A stretch of 64,000 nucleotides of DNA from DASQHL01 sp963843685 (GTDB lineage Bacteria; Chloroflexota; Dehalococcoidia; DSTF01; JACRBR01), in contig CAWJLO010000019.1 of the NCBI GenBank assembly GCA_963843685.1, positions 62,001 through 126,000 on the forward strand, given 5' to 3'. Every line of letters starts with the position of its first letter. Position 1 is the stretch's first letter. Position numbers and translations under genes: made by a program. The notes beneath the pieces were generated by a model, which saw only the letters and a program-made list of their open reading frames with translations, had not been told where the DNA came from and did no database searches. Positions 1 through 7,975 of the stretch are shown here, piece after piece.

Positions 1-2
1 TC

Positions 3-971
3 TTCCGCGTCGCGGCCGGCGTCGATTCGATGGTCATCGGCGAGTCCGAGATCCTCGGCCAGGTGCGCAACGCCTTCAACGCCGCCACCGCCGCCGGCAC
101 GCACTCGCCCGCGCTCTCGCGGCTCTTCCACAGCGCCCTCCGCGCCGGCCGCCGCGTCCGCACCCAGACAGAGATCGGCCGCCGCAGCGTCTCCGTCAGC
201 TCGACCGCCGTCCAGCTCGCCCGTGAAATCCTCGGCGATCTCGCCGGCAAGACCGTGCTCGTCGTCAGCGCCGGTGAGGCCGGCAAGCTCACCGCCCGCT
301 CCCTCGCCGGCAGCGGCGTCTCCCGCATGCTCGTCACCACCCGCAACGCAGATCGTGCGGCAGAGCTCGCCGCCGAGCTGCACGGCGAAGCCGTGCCGTT
401 CGCGAAGCTTGGCGCCGCTGTCGCCCAGGCCGACATCGTGATCGCCTCGTCCGCGGCGCCCACGTTCCTCATCGAACGCCCGCTCATCGAACACGCGATG
501 CGGAATCGCGCCGCGCGCCCGCTGCTGCTCATCGATATCGCCGTCCCTCGTGACGTCGACCCCGCCGTCCGCGACCTCCCCGGCGTCCACCTGCACGACA
601 TCGACGACCTCCAGGCCGTCGCCTCCCACAACATGCACCTGCGCCGCGCCGAGCTCGCCCAGGCCGAGAACATCGTCGAGGACGAGGTGACGAAGTTCGG
701 CGACTGGCTGCACTCGCTCGAAGTCGTCCCCACCGTCGCCTCGCTCCGCTCCCGCGCCGAAGCCCTCCGCGCCGCCGAGTTGGAGCGCACCTGGTCGAAG
801 ACCAACATGAGCGCCGCCGACCGCAAGCGCGTCGAAGCCATGACCGCCGCCCTCGTCAAGAAGCTCCTGCACGACCCCATCGCCCGCCTCAAGACCCCGG
901 GCGAAGGCGAGCGCTACGTCGAGACCGCCCGCGCCCTCTTCGCCCTCGACGACGGCGAGCCGGAGGCGTGA
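3..971 (+). CDS. hemA: Glutamyl-tRNA reductase, 5'-truncated by window edge
   Basis: Reduces glutamyl-tRNA(Glu) to glutamate-1-semialdehyde with NADPH, the first committed step of C5-pathway tetrapyrrole synthesis in the cytoplasm. The reading frame is open from base 3. The conserved MVIGESEILGQV block is at its start, followed by a Rossmann NADPH-binding domain (VVSAGEAGKL, about residues 70-185) and a C-terminal helical dimerisation domain (VEAMTAALVKKLLHDP). The N-terminal catalytic-cysteine domain lies outside the window, so an internal ATG at 30 is not the true start. Neighbouring hemC and cobA-hemD confirm a heme/siroheme locus, although a terminator follows this gene. Confidence 0.95.
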   Translation, partial: FRVAAGVDSMVIGESEILGQVRNAFNAATAAGTHSPALSRLFHSALRAGRRVRTQTEIGRRSVSVSSTAVQLAREILGDLAGKTVLVVSAGEAGKLTARSLAGSGVSRMLVTTRNADRAAELAAELHGEAVPFAKLGAAVAQADIVIASSAAPTFLIERPLIEHAMRNRAARPLLLIDIAVPRDVDPAVRDLPGVHLHDIDDLQAVASHNMHLRRAELAQAENIVEDEVTKFGDWLHSLEVVPTVASLRSRAEALRAAELERTWSKTNMSAADRKRVEAMTAALVKKLLHDPIARLKTPGEGERYVETARALFALDDGEPEA

Positions 972-1005
972 GCGTGCGTCGAACGACGGTCGGACGCGCG
1001 CGGCG

Positions 1006-1040
1006 CCCCTTCCCCGCCTGGAAGGGGTTTCTTGTATCGG
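1006..1040 (+). terminator. Rho-independent terminator after hemA
   Basis: CCCCTTCC (1006-1013) pairs with GGAAGGGG (1020-1027) over a 6-nt loop and is followed by TTTCTTGTATCGG. The tail matches, in the same orientation relative to the hairpin, the TTTTTGTATCGG tail found on the minus strand near 14334-14380. Confidence 0.7.
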
Positions 1041-1072
1041 CGCTGCCGTCCGCCGAAGAGCAGCCCGCCGCG

Positions 1073-1576
1073 ATGAACACGCCGCTCGCCCAGATGCTCC
1101 GCTACGACAAGTGGGCAACCCTCACACTGATCGACGCCTGCCGCGCCCTCGACGACGCGCAGCTCGACGCCCGCATCCCCGCCGCCTCCGGCTCCGTGCG
1201 CGAGCTGCTCGTGCACGTCGTCGGCGGCCAGCAGACGCAGGCGCTCCGCACGAAAGGCCGCCAGCACGAGGGAGAGCTGAACCGTGCGAGCGACTGGCCC
1301 GGCTTCGACACCCTCGTGGAGGTCGCGCGGCGCACCGGCGACGAACTCATCGCCATAGCGGAAGCGCTGGACACCGACCGCGACGTCGACCTCCCGTTCC
1401 AGGGCAAGACCTACCGCTTCCCCGCCAGCTTCTTCCTCGCCCACGCCGTCGAGCACGGCGTCGAGCACCGCACCGAGATCAAGCTCATCCTCGGCACCAT
1501 CGGCGTCGAAACGCCCGACCTCGACGGCTGGTCGTACAGCGCCGCCGCCGGCTACGGAACGGAAGTGTCGCCATGA
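1073..1576 (+). CDS. DinB-like four-helix protein
   Basis: A 167-residue protein of the DinB/DfsA superfamily, whose members are four-helix-bundle enzymes, often metal- and thiol-dependent. Visible family features are the opening MLRYDKWATLTLIDACRAL, a central LVHVVGGQQTQ (histidine in helix 2) and a late HAVEHGVEHRTEIK (histidines in the last helix); the three histidines fit the metal site. I chose ATG 1073 because the in-frame upstream extension is Arg/Pro-rich and overlaps the hemA terminator. Its stop overlaps the hemC start (ATGA-type, 1573-1576), so it is probably translationally coupled to hemC. The substrate is unknown. Confidence 0.8.
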   Translation: MNTPLAQMLRYDKWATLTLIDACRALDDAQLDARIPAASGSVRELLVHVVGGQQTQALRTKGRQHEGELNRASDWPGFDTLVEVARRTGDELIAIAEALDTDRDVDLPFQGKTYRFPASFFLAHAVEHGVEHRTEIKLILGTIGVETPDLDGWSYSAAAGYGTEVSP

Positions 1577-2459
1577 CGCGCACCTTCGTCATCGGCGCCC
1601 GCGGCAGCAAGCTCTCCCTCCGCCAGGTCGACCTGGTCAGCGACGCCCTCCGCGCCGCACACCCCGCCCTCTCGCTCGAGGTGCGCGAGATCCGCACCGA
1701 GGGCGACCGCTCGACCGCCCCCCTCGCCGAGATCGGCGGCCTCGGCGTCTTCACGAAGGCCATCGAGGACGCCCTGCTCTCGCCACGACGCCGACATCGC
1801 CGTGCACAGCCTGAAAGACCTCCCGACGCAGCTCGCCGATGGCCTCACCATCGCCGCCGTCCTCCCTCGCGCCGACGTCCGCGACGCGCTCGTCACCCGC
1901 GACCGCCGCCCGCTCGCCGATCTCCCGCCCGGCGCGCGCATCGGCACCGGCAGCGGCCGCCGCGCCGTCCTTCTCCGCGCCCTCCGCCCCGATGTCGAGA
2001 CCGCCGAGATCCGCGGCAACGTCGACACCCGCATCCGCAAAGTGGAGTCCGGAGAGTACGACGGCGCCGTCCTCGCGATGGCCGGCCTCGAGCGCCTCGG
2101 CCTCGCCGATAAGGCGGCGCAGGTCTTCACGGTCGACGAGATGCTCCCCGCCGTCGGCCAGGGCGCCCTCGCCGTCGAGGTCCGCGCGGACGACGCCGAA
2201 GCCCTCGCCCTCGTCTCGTCCATCGACGACTCGGACACTCGCGCCTGCGTCGACGCCGAGCGCGCCTACCTCGCCCGCCTCGGCGGCGGCTGCCGCCAGC
2301 CCGTCGGCGCCTACGCCGTCATCGATGAGCGGCGACCTCTGGCTACGCGTCATGATCGCCTACGAAGAGCGCGTCGTCCGCGCCGAAGTCCGCGGCACTC
2401 CCGGCGACGCAACCCAGCTCGGCACGCGGGCAGCGGAGGACGTAATGAGCCATGAGTAG
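1573..2459 (+). CDS. hemC: Hydroxymethylbilane synthase, two apparent frameshifts
   Basis: Polymerises four porphobilinogen units to hydroxymethylbilane. The protein reads through three frames: IGARGSKLSLRQVDLV and IRTEGDRS from 1573; VHSLKDLPTQ, IGTGSGRRAV, AEIRGNVDTR and the cofactor-cysteine region RLGGGCRQPVGAY from about 1802; then GDLWLRVMIAYEERV from about 2325 to the stop. Each switch needs one extra base to be removed, near 1781-1786 and 2324-2331. Combined, the three parts give a full-length HemC of about 295 residues with all substrate-binding blocks, so I treat it as one gene. An essential gene broken twice suggests sequence error. It overlaps cobA-hemD by 8 nt. Confidence 0.88.
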
Positions 2460-4009
2460 CACCGCGAACGCTGGATTCGTCTCGCTCGTCGGCGCAGGCC
2501 CCGGCGATCCGCAGCTCATCACCGTCGGCGGCGCCGCCCGCCTCGCCGAAGCCGACGTCGTCGTCTACGACCGTCTCGCCAACCCCGCCCTCCTCGCCCA
2601 CGCCCGTCCCGATGCGCTCCTCGTCTACGCCGGCAAGCTCCCCGACCGCCACACCCTCACCCAGGACGAGATCAACGCCGCCCTCGTCGAGCACGGCCGC
2701 GCCGGCAAGCGCGTCGTCCGGCTCAAGGGCGGCGATCCCTTCGTCTTCGGTCGCGGCGGCGAGGAGGCCGAGGCCCTGATCGCCGCCGGCATCCCCTTCG
2801 AAGTGATCCCCGGCGTCACTTCCGCCATCGCCGCGCCCGCCTACGCCGGCATCCCCGTCACCCACCGCGCCCTCGCCTCCTCCTTCGCCGTCATCACCGG
2901 CCACGAGGATCCCGCGAAGGACGCGAGCAGCATCGACTGGCCGCACCTCGCCCGCGGCGTCGACACCCTCATCTTCCTCATGGGCACCGCCCGCCTCGCC
3001 GAGATCGCCCGACGCCTCGTCGAAAACGGCCGCCCCGAAACCACGCCCTGCGCCGTCATCGAATGGGGCACCCTCCCCCGCCAGCGCACCGCCACCGGCA
3101 CGCTCGCCACCATCGCCGAAGAGGTCGCCCGCGCCGGCATCGAGCCGCCCGCCGTCACCGTCATCGGCGACGTCGCCGCCCTCCGCGACGATCTCCGCTG
3201 GTTCGACACGCGTCCGCTCTTCGGCAAGCGCGTCCTCGTCACCCGCACCCGCCAGCAAGCAAGCGATCTCTCCCGCGCCCTCGCCGCGCAAGGCGCCGAA
3301 CCCATCGAGCTCCCCACCATCGAGATCGTCCCCCGCGTCGACGAGTCCGCACTCGCCGCCGCCATCGAAGGCCTCCGCACCTCCGCCTACAACTGGACCA
3401 TCTTCACCAGCGCCAACGCCGTCGATCTCTTCCTCGCCCACATGCGCGACGCCGGCCTCGACGCGCGCGGCTTCGGCCGCTCGCGCCTCGCCGCCATCGG
3501 CCCCGGCACCGCCGCCGCCCTCGCCCGCTCCGGCCTCATCGTCGATCTCGTCCCCGAGAAGTTCGTCGCCGAAAGCCTGCTCGAAGCCTTCTCCGCGCGC
3601 GTCATGCGCGGCGCCCGCGTCCTCCTCCCCCGCGCCGAAGGCGCCCGCGAACTCCTCGTCGATGGCCTCCAGTCGCTCGGTGCCCGCATCGACGAGCTCA
3701 CCCTCTACCGCTCCGAAGTCCCCCGCGATCCCGACGCCGAAGGCCTCCGCCGCCTCCGCGCCGGCGAGGTCGACATCGCCACCTTCGCCAGCTCGTCCTC
3801 CGTGCGAAACCTCGTCGAGATGCTCGGACGGCGACGTCGCGCCCCTGCGCAACGTCCTCATCGCCGCCATCGGCCCCGTCACCGCCCGGGCCGTCCGCGA
3901 CGCCGGCCTCGAACCCACCATCCAGGCCTCCGAGTACACCATCGAAGGCCTCGTCGCCGCCCTCGTCGATGCACTGGCCTCGCGCGAGCCGAAAACTGGT
4001 CAGCAGTAA
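2452..4009 (+). CDS. cobA/hemD: Uroporphyrinogen-III methyltransferase / uroporphyrinogen-III synthase fusion, one frameshift
   Basis: Residues 1-250 are a SUMT (CobA) domain: VGAGPGDPQLITV, VVYDRLA, RLKGGDPFVFGRGGEE, PGVTSAIAAPAYAGIPVTHR. Residues 260-515 are HemD (KRVLVTRTRQQASDLSRAL, FTSANAV, AIGPGTAAAL). The fusion both closes hydroxymethylbilane to uroporphyrinogen III and methylates it toward siroheme/cobalamin. Near 3826-3832 the frame must drop one base to continue as GDVAPLRNVLIAAIGPVTA and end at the TAA at 4007; without this the frame runs into Arg-rich nonsense. The fusion architecture is common in Firmicutes, Chloroflexota and Actinobacteria. Confidence 0.9.
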
Positions 4010-4034
4010 CCAGCGACCAGCCACCAGCCGCGCT
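4007..4034. repeat. Degenerate CCAGC-type tandem repeat (family 4)
   Basis: Beginning at the cobA-hemD stop codon are iterated AACCAGCGACCAGCCACCAG units of about 7 nt. A related stretch is at 46050-46071 in front of sucC. Confidence 0.55.
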
Positions 4035-4045
4035 ACCCTGACCCC

Positions 4046-4441
4046 ATGACCGACACCGAAGCCCTCGCCCGCAAGCAGCAGGCCGACATGGTCCTCGACC
4101 GCGCCGCTGGCCAGCTCCGCATCCTCCTCCAGGAGGCCGCGCGCGCCCTCCGCCCCTTCCCGCCCTACCCCGGCGCCTTCTTCACGAACGCCGTCGAGAT
4201 CAACCTCGAGGGCGCCGAGCGCGCCGACTTCGGCTGCGTCGTCGTCGCCGAGGACGGCGAGCTGTACGAGCTCGAGATGAAGATCGACTTCTCCGACGAC
4301 GTCGTCGACATGGTCCAGGCCCGCGACGAGAACCTGAAGAAGCTCGAAGACCTCCACCCCCGCGACTACATCATCCTCGCCTACAACGCGCTCACGCAGC
4401 TCACAGAGCTGCTCCTCGAGCGCGCTGACACCTCCGCTTGA
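4046..4441 (+). CDS. Conserved hypothetical acidic protein
   Basis: I do not recognise this 131-residue protein. It is acidic and predicted soluble. It opens with an amphipathic helix (QADMVLDRAAGQLRILLQEA) and has a beta-rich middle (GCVVVAEDGELYELEM) and a Glu/Leu-rich end. It lacks a signal peptide or membrane segment. A TACCCT box lies exactly 6 nt before ATG 4046 and no Shine-Dalgarno is seen, which suggests a leaderless mRNA. The TGA stop lies 3 nt before the downstream ATG 4444, so the two genes are probably co-transcribed. Confidence 0.7.
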   Translation: MTDTEALARKQQADMVLDRAAGQLRILLQEAARALRPFPPYPGAFFTNAVEINLEGAERADFGCVVVAEDGELYELEMKIDFSDDVVDMVQARDENLKKLEDLHPRDYIILAYNALTQLTELLLERADTSA

Positions 4442-4443
4442 CC

Positions 4444-5415
4444 ATGCGCCGCCTCACGTTGATCGCGATCGCATCGGCCGGCGCCGCGCTCTTCGCCGCA
4501 TCGCTCGCCCTCGCTCAGACGCAGCCCTCCGTCCGCGCTGCCGTCACGCTCGCGCCCGACACCGCCACCGTCGGCGACCACATCACCTTCACCATCACCG
4601 TCGATCACCCGGACGGCCTCGACATCGCCGGCGCCCCGACGTTCGGCGGCGACTTCGGCGGCCTGGAGCTCCTCGCCGTCACGCCCCCGACCACGCAACC
4701 ACTCGACGCCGGCGTCCAGCGCACGACCTACGCCTACACCCTCGCCTCGTTCAGCACCGGCGTTTTCACCGTCCCCGCCGTCACGCTGACCTACCCCGGC
4801 GGCTCCGTCACGACCGAATCACGCACCGTCCGCATCGATAGCGTGCTCGCCCCCGGCGAAACGGCCCTCCGTCCCCTCAAGCCCCAGCTCGACATCCCGC
4901 AGCCCGCCCCCTCCCCCGCCGTCCCCGCCACCTTCGTCGCCGCAATGACGCTGCTGACCGCCGCCGGCTACGTCCTCTACGCTCGCGCCGTCCGCATCAC
5001 CCCGCCCGTCCTCGCCGTCGCCGCGCCCGCCCGTACCGAGATCCCGCCCGCTGACCGCGCCCGCGCCTCGCTCGACGCACTGGCGCGATCCAACATCGCC
5101 GACACCGACCCCGCCGAGCACTACGCCCGCCTTGCTGGCATCGTCCGCCGCTACCTCAGCGAGCGCTACGCCTTCGCCGCCTTCGCCATGACACACACGG
5201 AGATGGAGCGCGGCATGACGGCCGCCGGCATCGACCGCTGGCCGACGCGCGTCGCCACCAACCTGCTCGAACAATGCGAATCTGTTGAATTCGCGGCCTT
5301 CCGCCCCGCCCCCGAGCGCCGCGCCGCCGACCTCGCCGCCGCCTACGAGCTCATCGCACTCACGACGGAGTCCGAGAGCCCATCATCGCTCGCCGCTACG
5401 CCGGAAGGCGCATAG
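4444..5415 (+). CDS. BatD-like secreted/membrane protein
   Basis: An N-terminal signal peptide (about residues 1-25, ending near LALAQTQ) precedes a periplasmic/extracellular beta domain (VRAAVTLAPDTATVGDHITF) typical of BatD/DUF4381-like proteins. One transmembrane helix follows (about 155-180, VAAMTLLTAAGYVLYA), then a cytoplasmic helical domain (HYARLAGIVRRYLSERYAF). Family members usually sit with MoxR ATPases and von Willebrand-A proteins; none is present here, so the role is unclear. I used ATG 4444 rather than TTG 4438 because the former starts directly at the Arg-Arg n-region. The 3' end overlaps the convergent carbonic-anhydrase-like gene by 20 nt. Confidence 0.7.
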   Translation: MRRLTLIAIASAGAALFAASLALAQTQPSVRAAVTLAPDTATVGDHITFTITVDHPDGLDIAGAPTFGGDFGGLELLAVTPPTTQPLDAGVQRTTYAYTLASFSTGVFTVPAVTLTYPGGSVTTESRTVRIDSVLAPGETALRPLKPQLDIPQPAPSPAVPATFVAAMTLLTAAGYVLYARAVRITPPVLAVAAPARTEIPPADRARASLDALARSNIADTDPAEHYARLAGIVRRYLSERYAFAAFAMTHTEMERGMTAAGIDRWPTRVATNLLEQCESVEFAAFRPAPERRAADLAAAYELIALTTESESPSSLAATPEGA

Positions 5416-5851
5416 GCGTCAGCCGACCCGCTCCACCCCCAGCACCCCACCCGACAGCCCCACCACATACCCCTCCGCCGACCGCCCCCGCGCACAGCCG
5501 TTCCACCACCACGCCCGCCTCCCGCAGATGCGCCTCGTGCAACGCACGCGCGTCACCACTTGCGACGAGGTCGTCGTAAGCCCGGCAGCTCATGTGGTTC
5601 ACCATCAGCACGCGCGTGAACCCGTGCACCCCCCACAGCAGCGCGATCTCCTCCTCCATCGACTCCCGCCACGCCGCGCTCCGCGGCGCCACGAGCGACC
5701 GGATCGCCCCCGGCCGTGCGATCAGGTCGTAGTCATCGGACAGCCCGGCCGTCTCCGCGAACGCTCGCTCGACGCTCTTGAACCGGAAGTCGGAGCAGGT
5801 GATGACCAGCGCGGCGCAACCCCCGCGCGCGTACAGCGCTTCGTCGGACAA
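5396..5851 (-). CDS. Beta-carbonic-anhydrase-like protein, C-terminus probably frameshifted
   Basis: ALVITCSDFRF supplies the Cys and Asp-Arg dyad of beta-carbonic anhydrases, and VNHMSC the His-x-x-Cys zinc ligands, so a CO2-hydration-type fold is likely. The homologous part ends near residue 120 (VVVERLCAG). It then becomes a Gly-rich low-complexity tail because the frame slips at a C5 run (plus strand 5484-5488); the next frame reads a more natural SAEGYVVGLSGGVLG. The probable start is TTG at 5851, with AGGAG about 8 nt upstream. The resulting overlap with the BatD-like gene is probably an artefact. Confidence 0.7.
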   Translation of the reverse strand: MSDEALYARGGCAALVITCSDFRFKSVERAFAETAGLSDDYDLIARPGAIRSLVAPRSAAWRESMEEEIALLWGVHGFTRVLMVNHMSCRAYDDLVASGDARALHEAHLREAGVVVERLCAGAVGGGVCGGAVGWGAGGGAGRLTPMRLPA

Positions 5852-6015
5852 CGTTGAAACTCCTACTAGTGTCGCGGCTCGTCAATTCTCGCCGCGAATC
5901 ACCCGTCGGGCAATGTTGCCGTGCGGACACTGTCACAAGCCCCGTTCAGCACTCGTAAACGCGACCAAGATCCCGCATCCTGTAGGGTGTGGCGTTCGAT
6001 CTGCGAAGGGAGAGT

Positions 6016-6231
6016 ATGCGTATGTGGTGGCAGGATCTGCTCTGGGGTTACTGGAACGGCCTCTCCGCGTGGGTCGTCCTCGTCGCTCACGTCTTCGACG
6101 CCTGGCATCGCTTCCCGCTCTACAACGTCCACCGCAGCGGAAACTGGTACGACGTCGGCTTCCTGCTCGGCGCCGGCTCGCCCTTCCTCGGCGCCCTCGG
6201 TGGCCGCGACTCCAATCGCCGCAGGCGCTGA
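6016..6231 (+). CDS. Small conserved membrane-associated protein
   Basis: A 71-residue protein, MRMWWQDLLWGYWNGLSAW followed by one hydrophobic helix (VVLVAHVF), an aromatic stretch NWYDVGFLLGAGSPFLG and an Arg-rich cytoplasmic tail. I recall proteins of this pattern from Chloroflexota genomes but know of no function. ATG 6016 is preceded by AAGGGAGAG (6006-6013) at good spacing, which decides the start over the in-frame GTG at 5989. Confidence 0.75.
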   Translation: MRMWWQDLLWGYWNGLSAWVVLVAHVFDAWHRFPLYNVHRSGNWYDVGFLLGAGSPFLGALGGRDSNRRRR

Positions 6232-6244
6232 CCCAGCGCCGCTG

Positions 6245-6562
6245 TCACGCCTGCGCGAACATCCGCTCCAGCGCGTCCAGTTGCCCCTCCGTCGCGCCGA
6301 TCGTCAGCACCACCTCCGCCGGCCCGCGCTCAACATGCCACTCGATCCCCGCGCAGCACGTGCGCTCCGCCTCAGCGAACGCCTCGACGTCCCTCGCCGC
6401 CTCCGCCGCGAACGCGATCCGCAGCGAACCCACACCGCGCTCAACGCTCACGATGTGCGGCGCCACATCGAAGATCGTAGGCGCCGCCTTCGGCCGCGCG
6501 CCGATGTCGCACGCCAGCACCTCGATCAGCTCGCCGCCGAAACGCTCACTCGCCGTCATCAT
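6245..6562 (-). CDS. Hypothetical protein coupled to MerR regulator
   Basis: About 105 residues from ATG 6562. It contains a vicinal CysCys in ERTCCAGIEWHVERG and a C-terminal helix, so metal or thiol binding is conceivable, but I do not recognise the family. The merR stop lies inside this gene's start region (GCGGATGATGAC...TGA), a 17-nt overlap typical of translational coupling. The two very likely act in one response; the inducer is unknown. Confidence 0.65.
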   Translation of the reverse strand: MMTASERFGGELIEVLACDIGARPKAAPTIFDVAPHIVSVERGVGSLRIAFAAEAARDVEAFAEAERTCCAGIEWHVERGPAEVVLTIGATEGQLDALERMFAQA

Positions 6563-6997
6563 CCGCCTCCCCATCGTTCACCGCGCAGAACCCGCACTCC
6601 GATGCCGCCTGCCCCGGCGTCTGCGCGCACTCCGCGTGCTCCAGGTGCCGCTCCAGCTGCCTCCAGCTCCCGCTGCAGCGACCGCAGCCGCTTGATCCGC
6701 GCACCCTACCTCCGCCTTCCGCGCCGCGATCACCGCCCGCAGCTCCGGCGCGAACGTCGCGCAGTCCGACGAAAACGCCCGCTCGACCAGCGCCCGCGCA
6801 TCGGGCAACGCCAGCCCCAGCAGCCGCGCGTCGCGCACCATCCTCAGCCGCCGTACGTCGCTCTCGGAGTACATGCGATACCCCGAGCCCGTCCGCGCCG
6901 CGGCCGGCAGCACGCCCTCCGACTCGTAGAACCGGATCGTCCGCACCGGCACGCCCGTCTCGCGCGCCACCGCGCCGATCGTCATCCCCTTCGCCAT
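6546..6997 (-). CDS. MerR-family regulator, two apparent frameshifts
   Basis: The N-terminal winged helix-turn-helix reads IGAVARETGVPVRTIRFYE followed by GYRMYSESDVRRLRMVRDAR. The dimerisation coiled coil continues only if one base is removed near 6701-6709 (ARIKRLRSLQRELE) and another near 6659-6664 (QLERHLEHAECAQTPGQAA). The restored C-terminus, CAQ...ECGFC, carries three cysteines suited to metal or thiol sensing as in ZntR/CueR/CadR-like proteins. The promoter at 7004-7034 has the 19-bp spacer typical of MerR targets. ATG 6997 lies only 6 nt after the -10 box, so the transcript is probably leaderless. Confidence 0.85.
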
Positions 6998-7003
6998 GTC
7001 CGA

Positions 7004-7034
7004 ATCCTAAACCCTCTAGTCGCTGGAGGGTCAA
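7004..7034 (-). promoter_or_regulatory. MerR-type promoter/operator with 19-bp spacer
   Basis: On the minus strand: TTGACC (-35, 7029-7034), 19-nt spacer, TAGGAT (-10, 7004-7009). The spacer holds the inverted repeat ACCCTC...GAGGGT (7011-7016 and 7026-7031). This closely resembles the E. coli CueR-regulated copA promoter layout. It drives merR itself, indicating autoregulation. Confidence 0.8.
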
Positions 7035-7115
7035 GTGCCGCGCATCTGAATCGCTTCGCTTTTCGCAGCCGCACCCCCGTAGCGCCCCCCGGTGCCTCTC
7101 GTTGATAATCGCTGC

Positions 7116-7943
7116 ATGGTCGAAGCCAACACCCGCCACGTCCTCGGCGAGGGACGCGAAGCCGAGATCGTCGAGTGGGAGCCCGGCGCCGTCGCCAAGC
7201 TCTACCGCAACCCGGCCTACGCGCATGTCGCCCGCGTCGAGTGGGCCGCCCTCGCCGCCGCGAAGTCCGCTGGCGCCCCCGTCCCCGCCGTCCAGGAACT
7301 GATCGACGTCGACGGCCGGCCCGCCATCATCATGGAGCGCCTCGACGGAGCCGACCTGCTCACCAGCTTCTCCGCCAGGCCCTGGACCATCGTCCGCCTC
7401 GGCCGCCTGATGGGTCGCGCCCACGCCGAGCTCCACGCCGTGCGCGCCCCCGACGAGCTCCGCGATCTCCGCGCCGGCCTGCGCGAGGCGCTCGCACACA
7501 GCGACCTCATCCCCCCCGATCTCCGCGACGTCTCCTCCCGCGCGCTCGACCGCCTCCCCGACGGCGACCGCCTCGGCCATGGCGACTTTCACCCCGGCAA
7601 CGTCATCCTCACCCCGCACGGCCCCCGCGTCATCGACTGGCCCAACGCCTTCCGCGGCGATCCCGATGCCGACGTCGCGCGCACGCTCCTCACGCTGCGC
7701 CTCGGCGAACCGCTCGACGTCCCGCCCCACGTCCGCGCCATCCTCGCCGTCGCCCGCCGCGTCATCACCTGGGCCTACCGCCGCGGCTACCGATCGCTCC
7801 GCCCTTACTCGGAGGCCGCTGTCGATGCCTGGATGCTCCCCGTCGCCATCCATCGCCTCACCGACGGCATCGCCGAGGAGCGCGAGCGCCTCATGGCCTT
7901 CATCGAAACGTGCAGGGCGAAGTCCGACATCGGCCGCGCCTGA
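7116..7943 (+). CDS. Aminoglycoside-phosphotransferase-fold kinase
   Basis: A 275-residue kinase-like protein of the APH/choline-kinase superfamily. It has an N-lobe with AVAKLYRNP (ATP-anchoring Lys) and a C-lobe with the catalytic loop LGHGDFHPGNVIL (Brenner motif HGDxxxxN) and the metal-binding VIDWPNA in place of DFG/D. The small-molecule substrate cannot be deduced; chromosomal members are often not resistance enzymes. I chose ATG 7116 because GATAAT lies exactly 6 nt upstream, suggesting leaderless initiation. It is transcribed divergently from merR across about 80 nt. Confidence 0.8.
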   Translation: MVEANTRHVLGEGREAEIVEWEPGAVAKLYRNPAYAHVARVEWAALAAAKSAGAPVPAVQELIDVDGRPAIIMERLDGADLLTSFSARPWTIVRLGRLMGRAHAELHAVRAPDELRDLRAGLREALAHSDLIPPDLRDVSSRALDRLPDGDRLGHGDFHPGNVILTPHGPRVIDWPNAFRGDPDADVARTLLTLRLGEPLDVPPHVRAILAVARRVITWAYRRGYRSLRPYSEAAVDAWMLPVAIHRLTDGIAEERERLMAFIETCRAKSDIGRA

Positions 7944-7975
7944 TGTAACTCCCGCCGGACACGTACACTCACGAC

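Noticed and set aside
2350..3942. 530-codon ORF antisense to cobA-hemD
   Set aside because: Gly/Ala/Glu/Asp-rich sequence without domains, typical of the complementary frame of a GC-rich gene; the plus strand carries clear CobA and HemD motifs.
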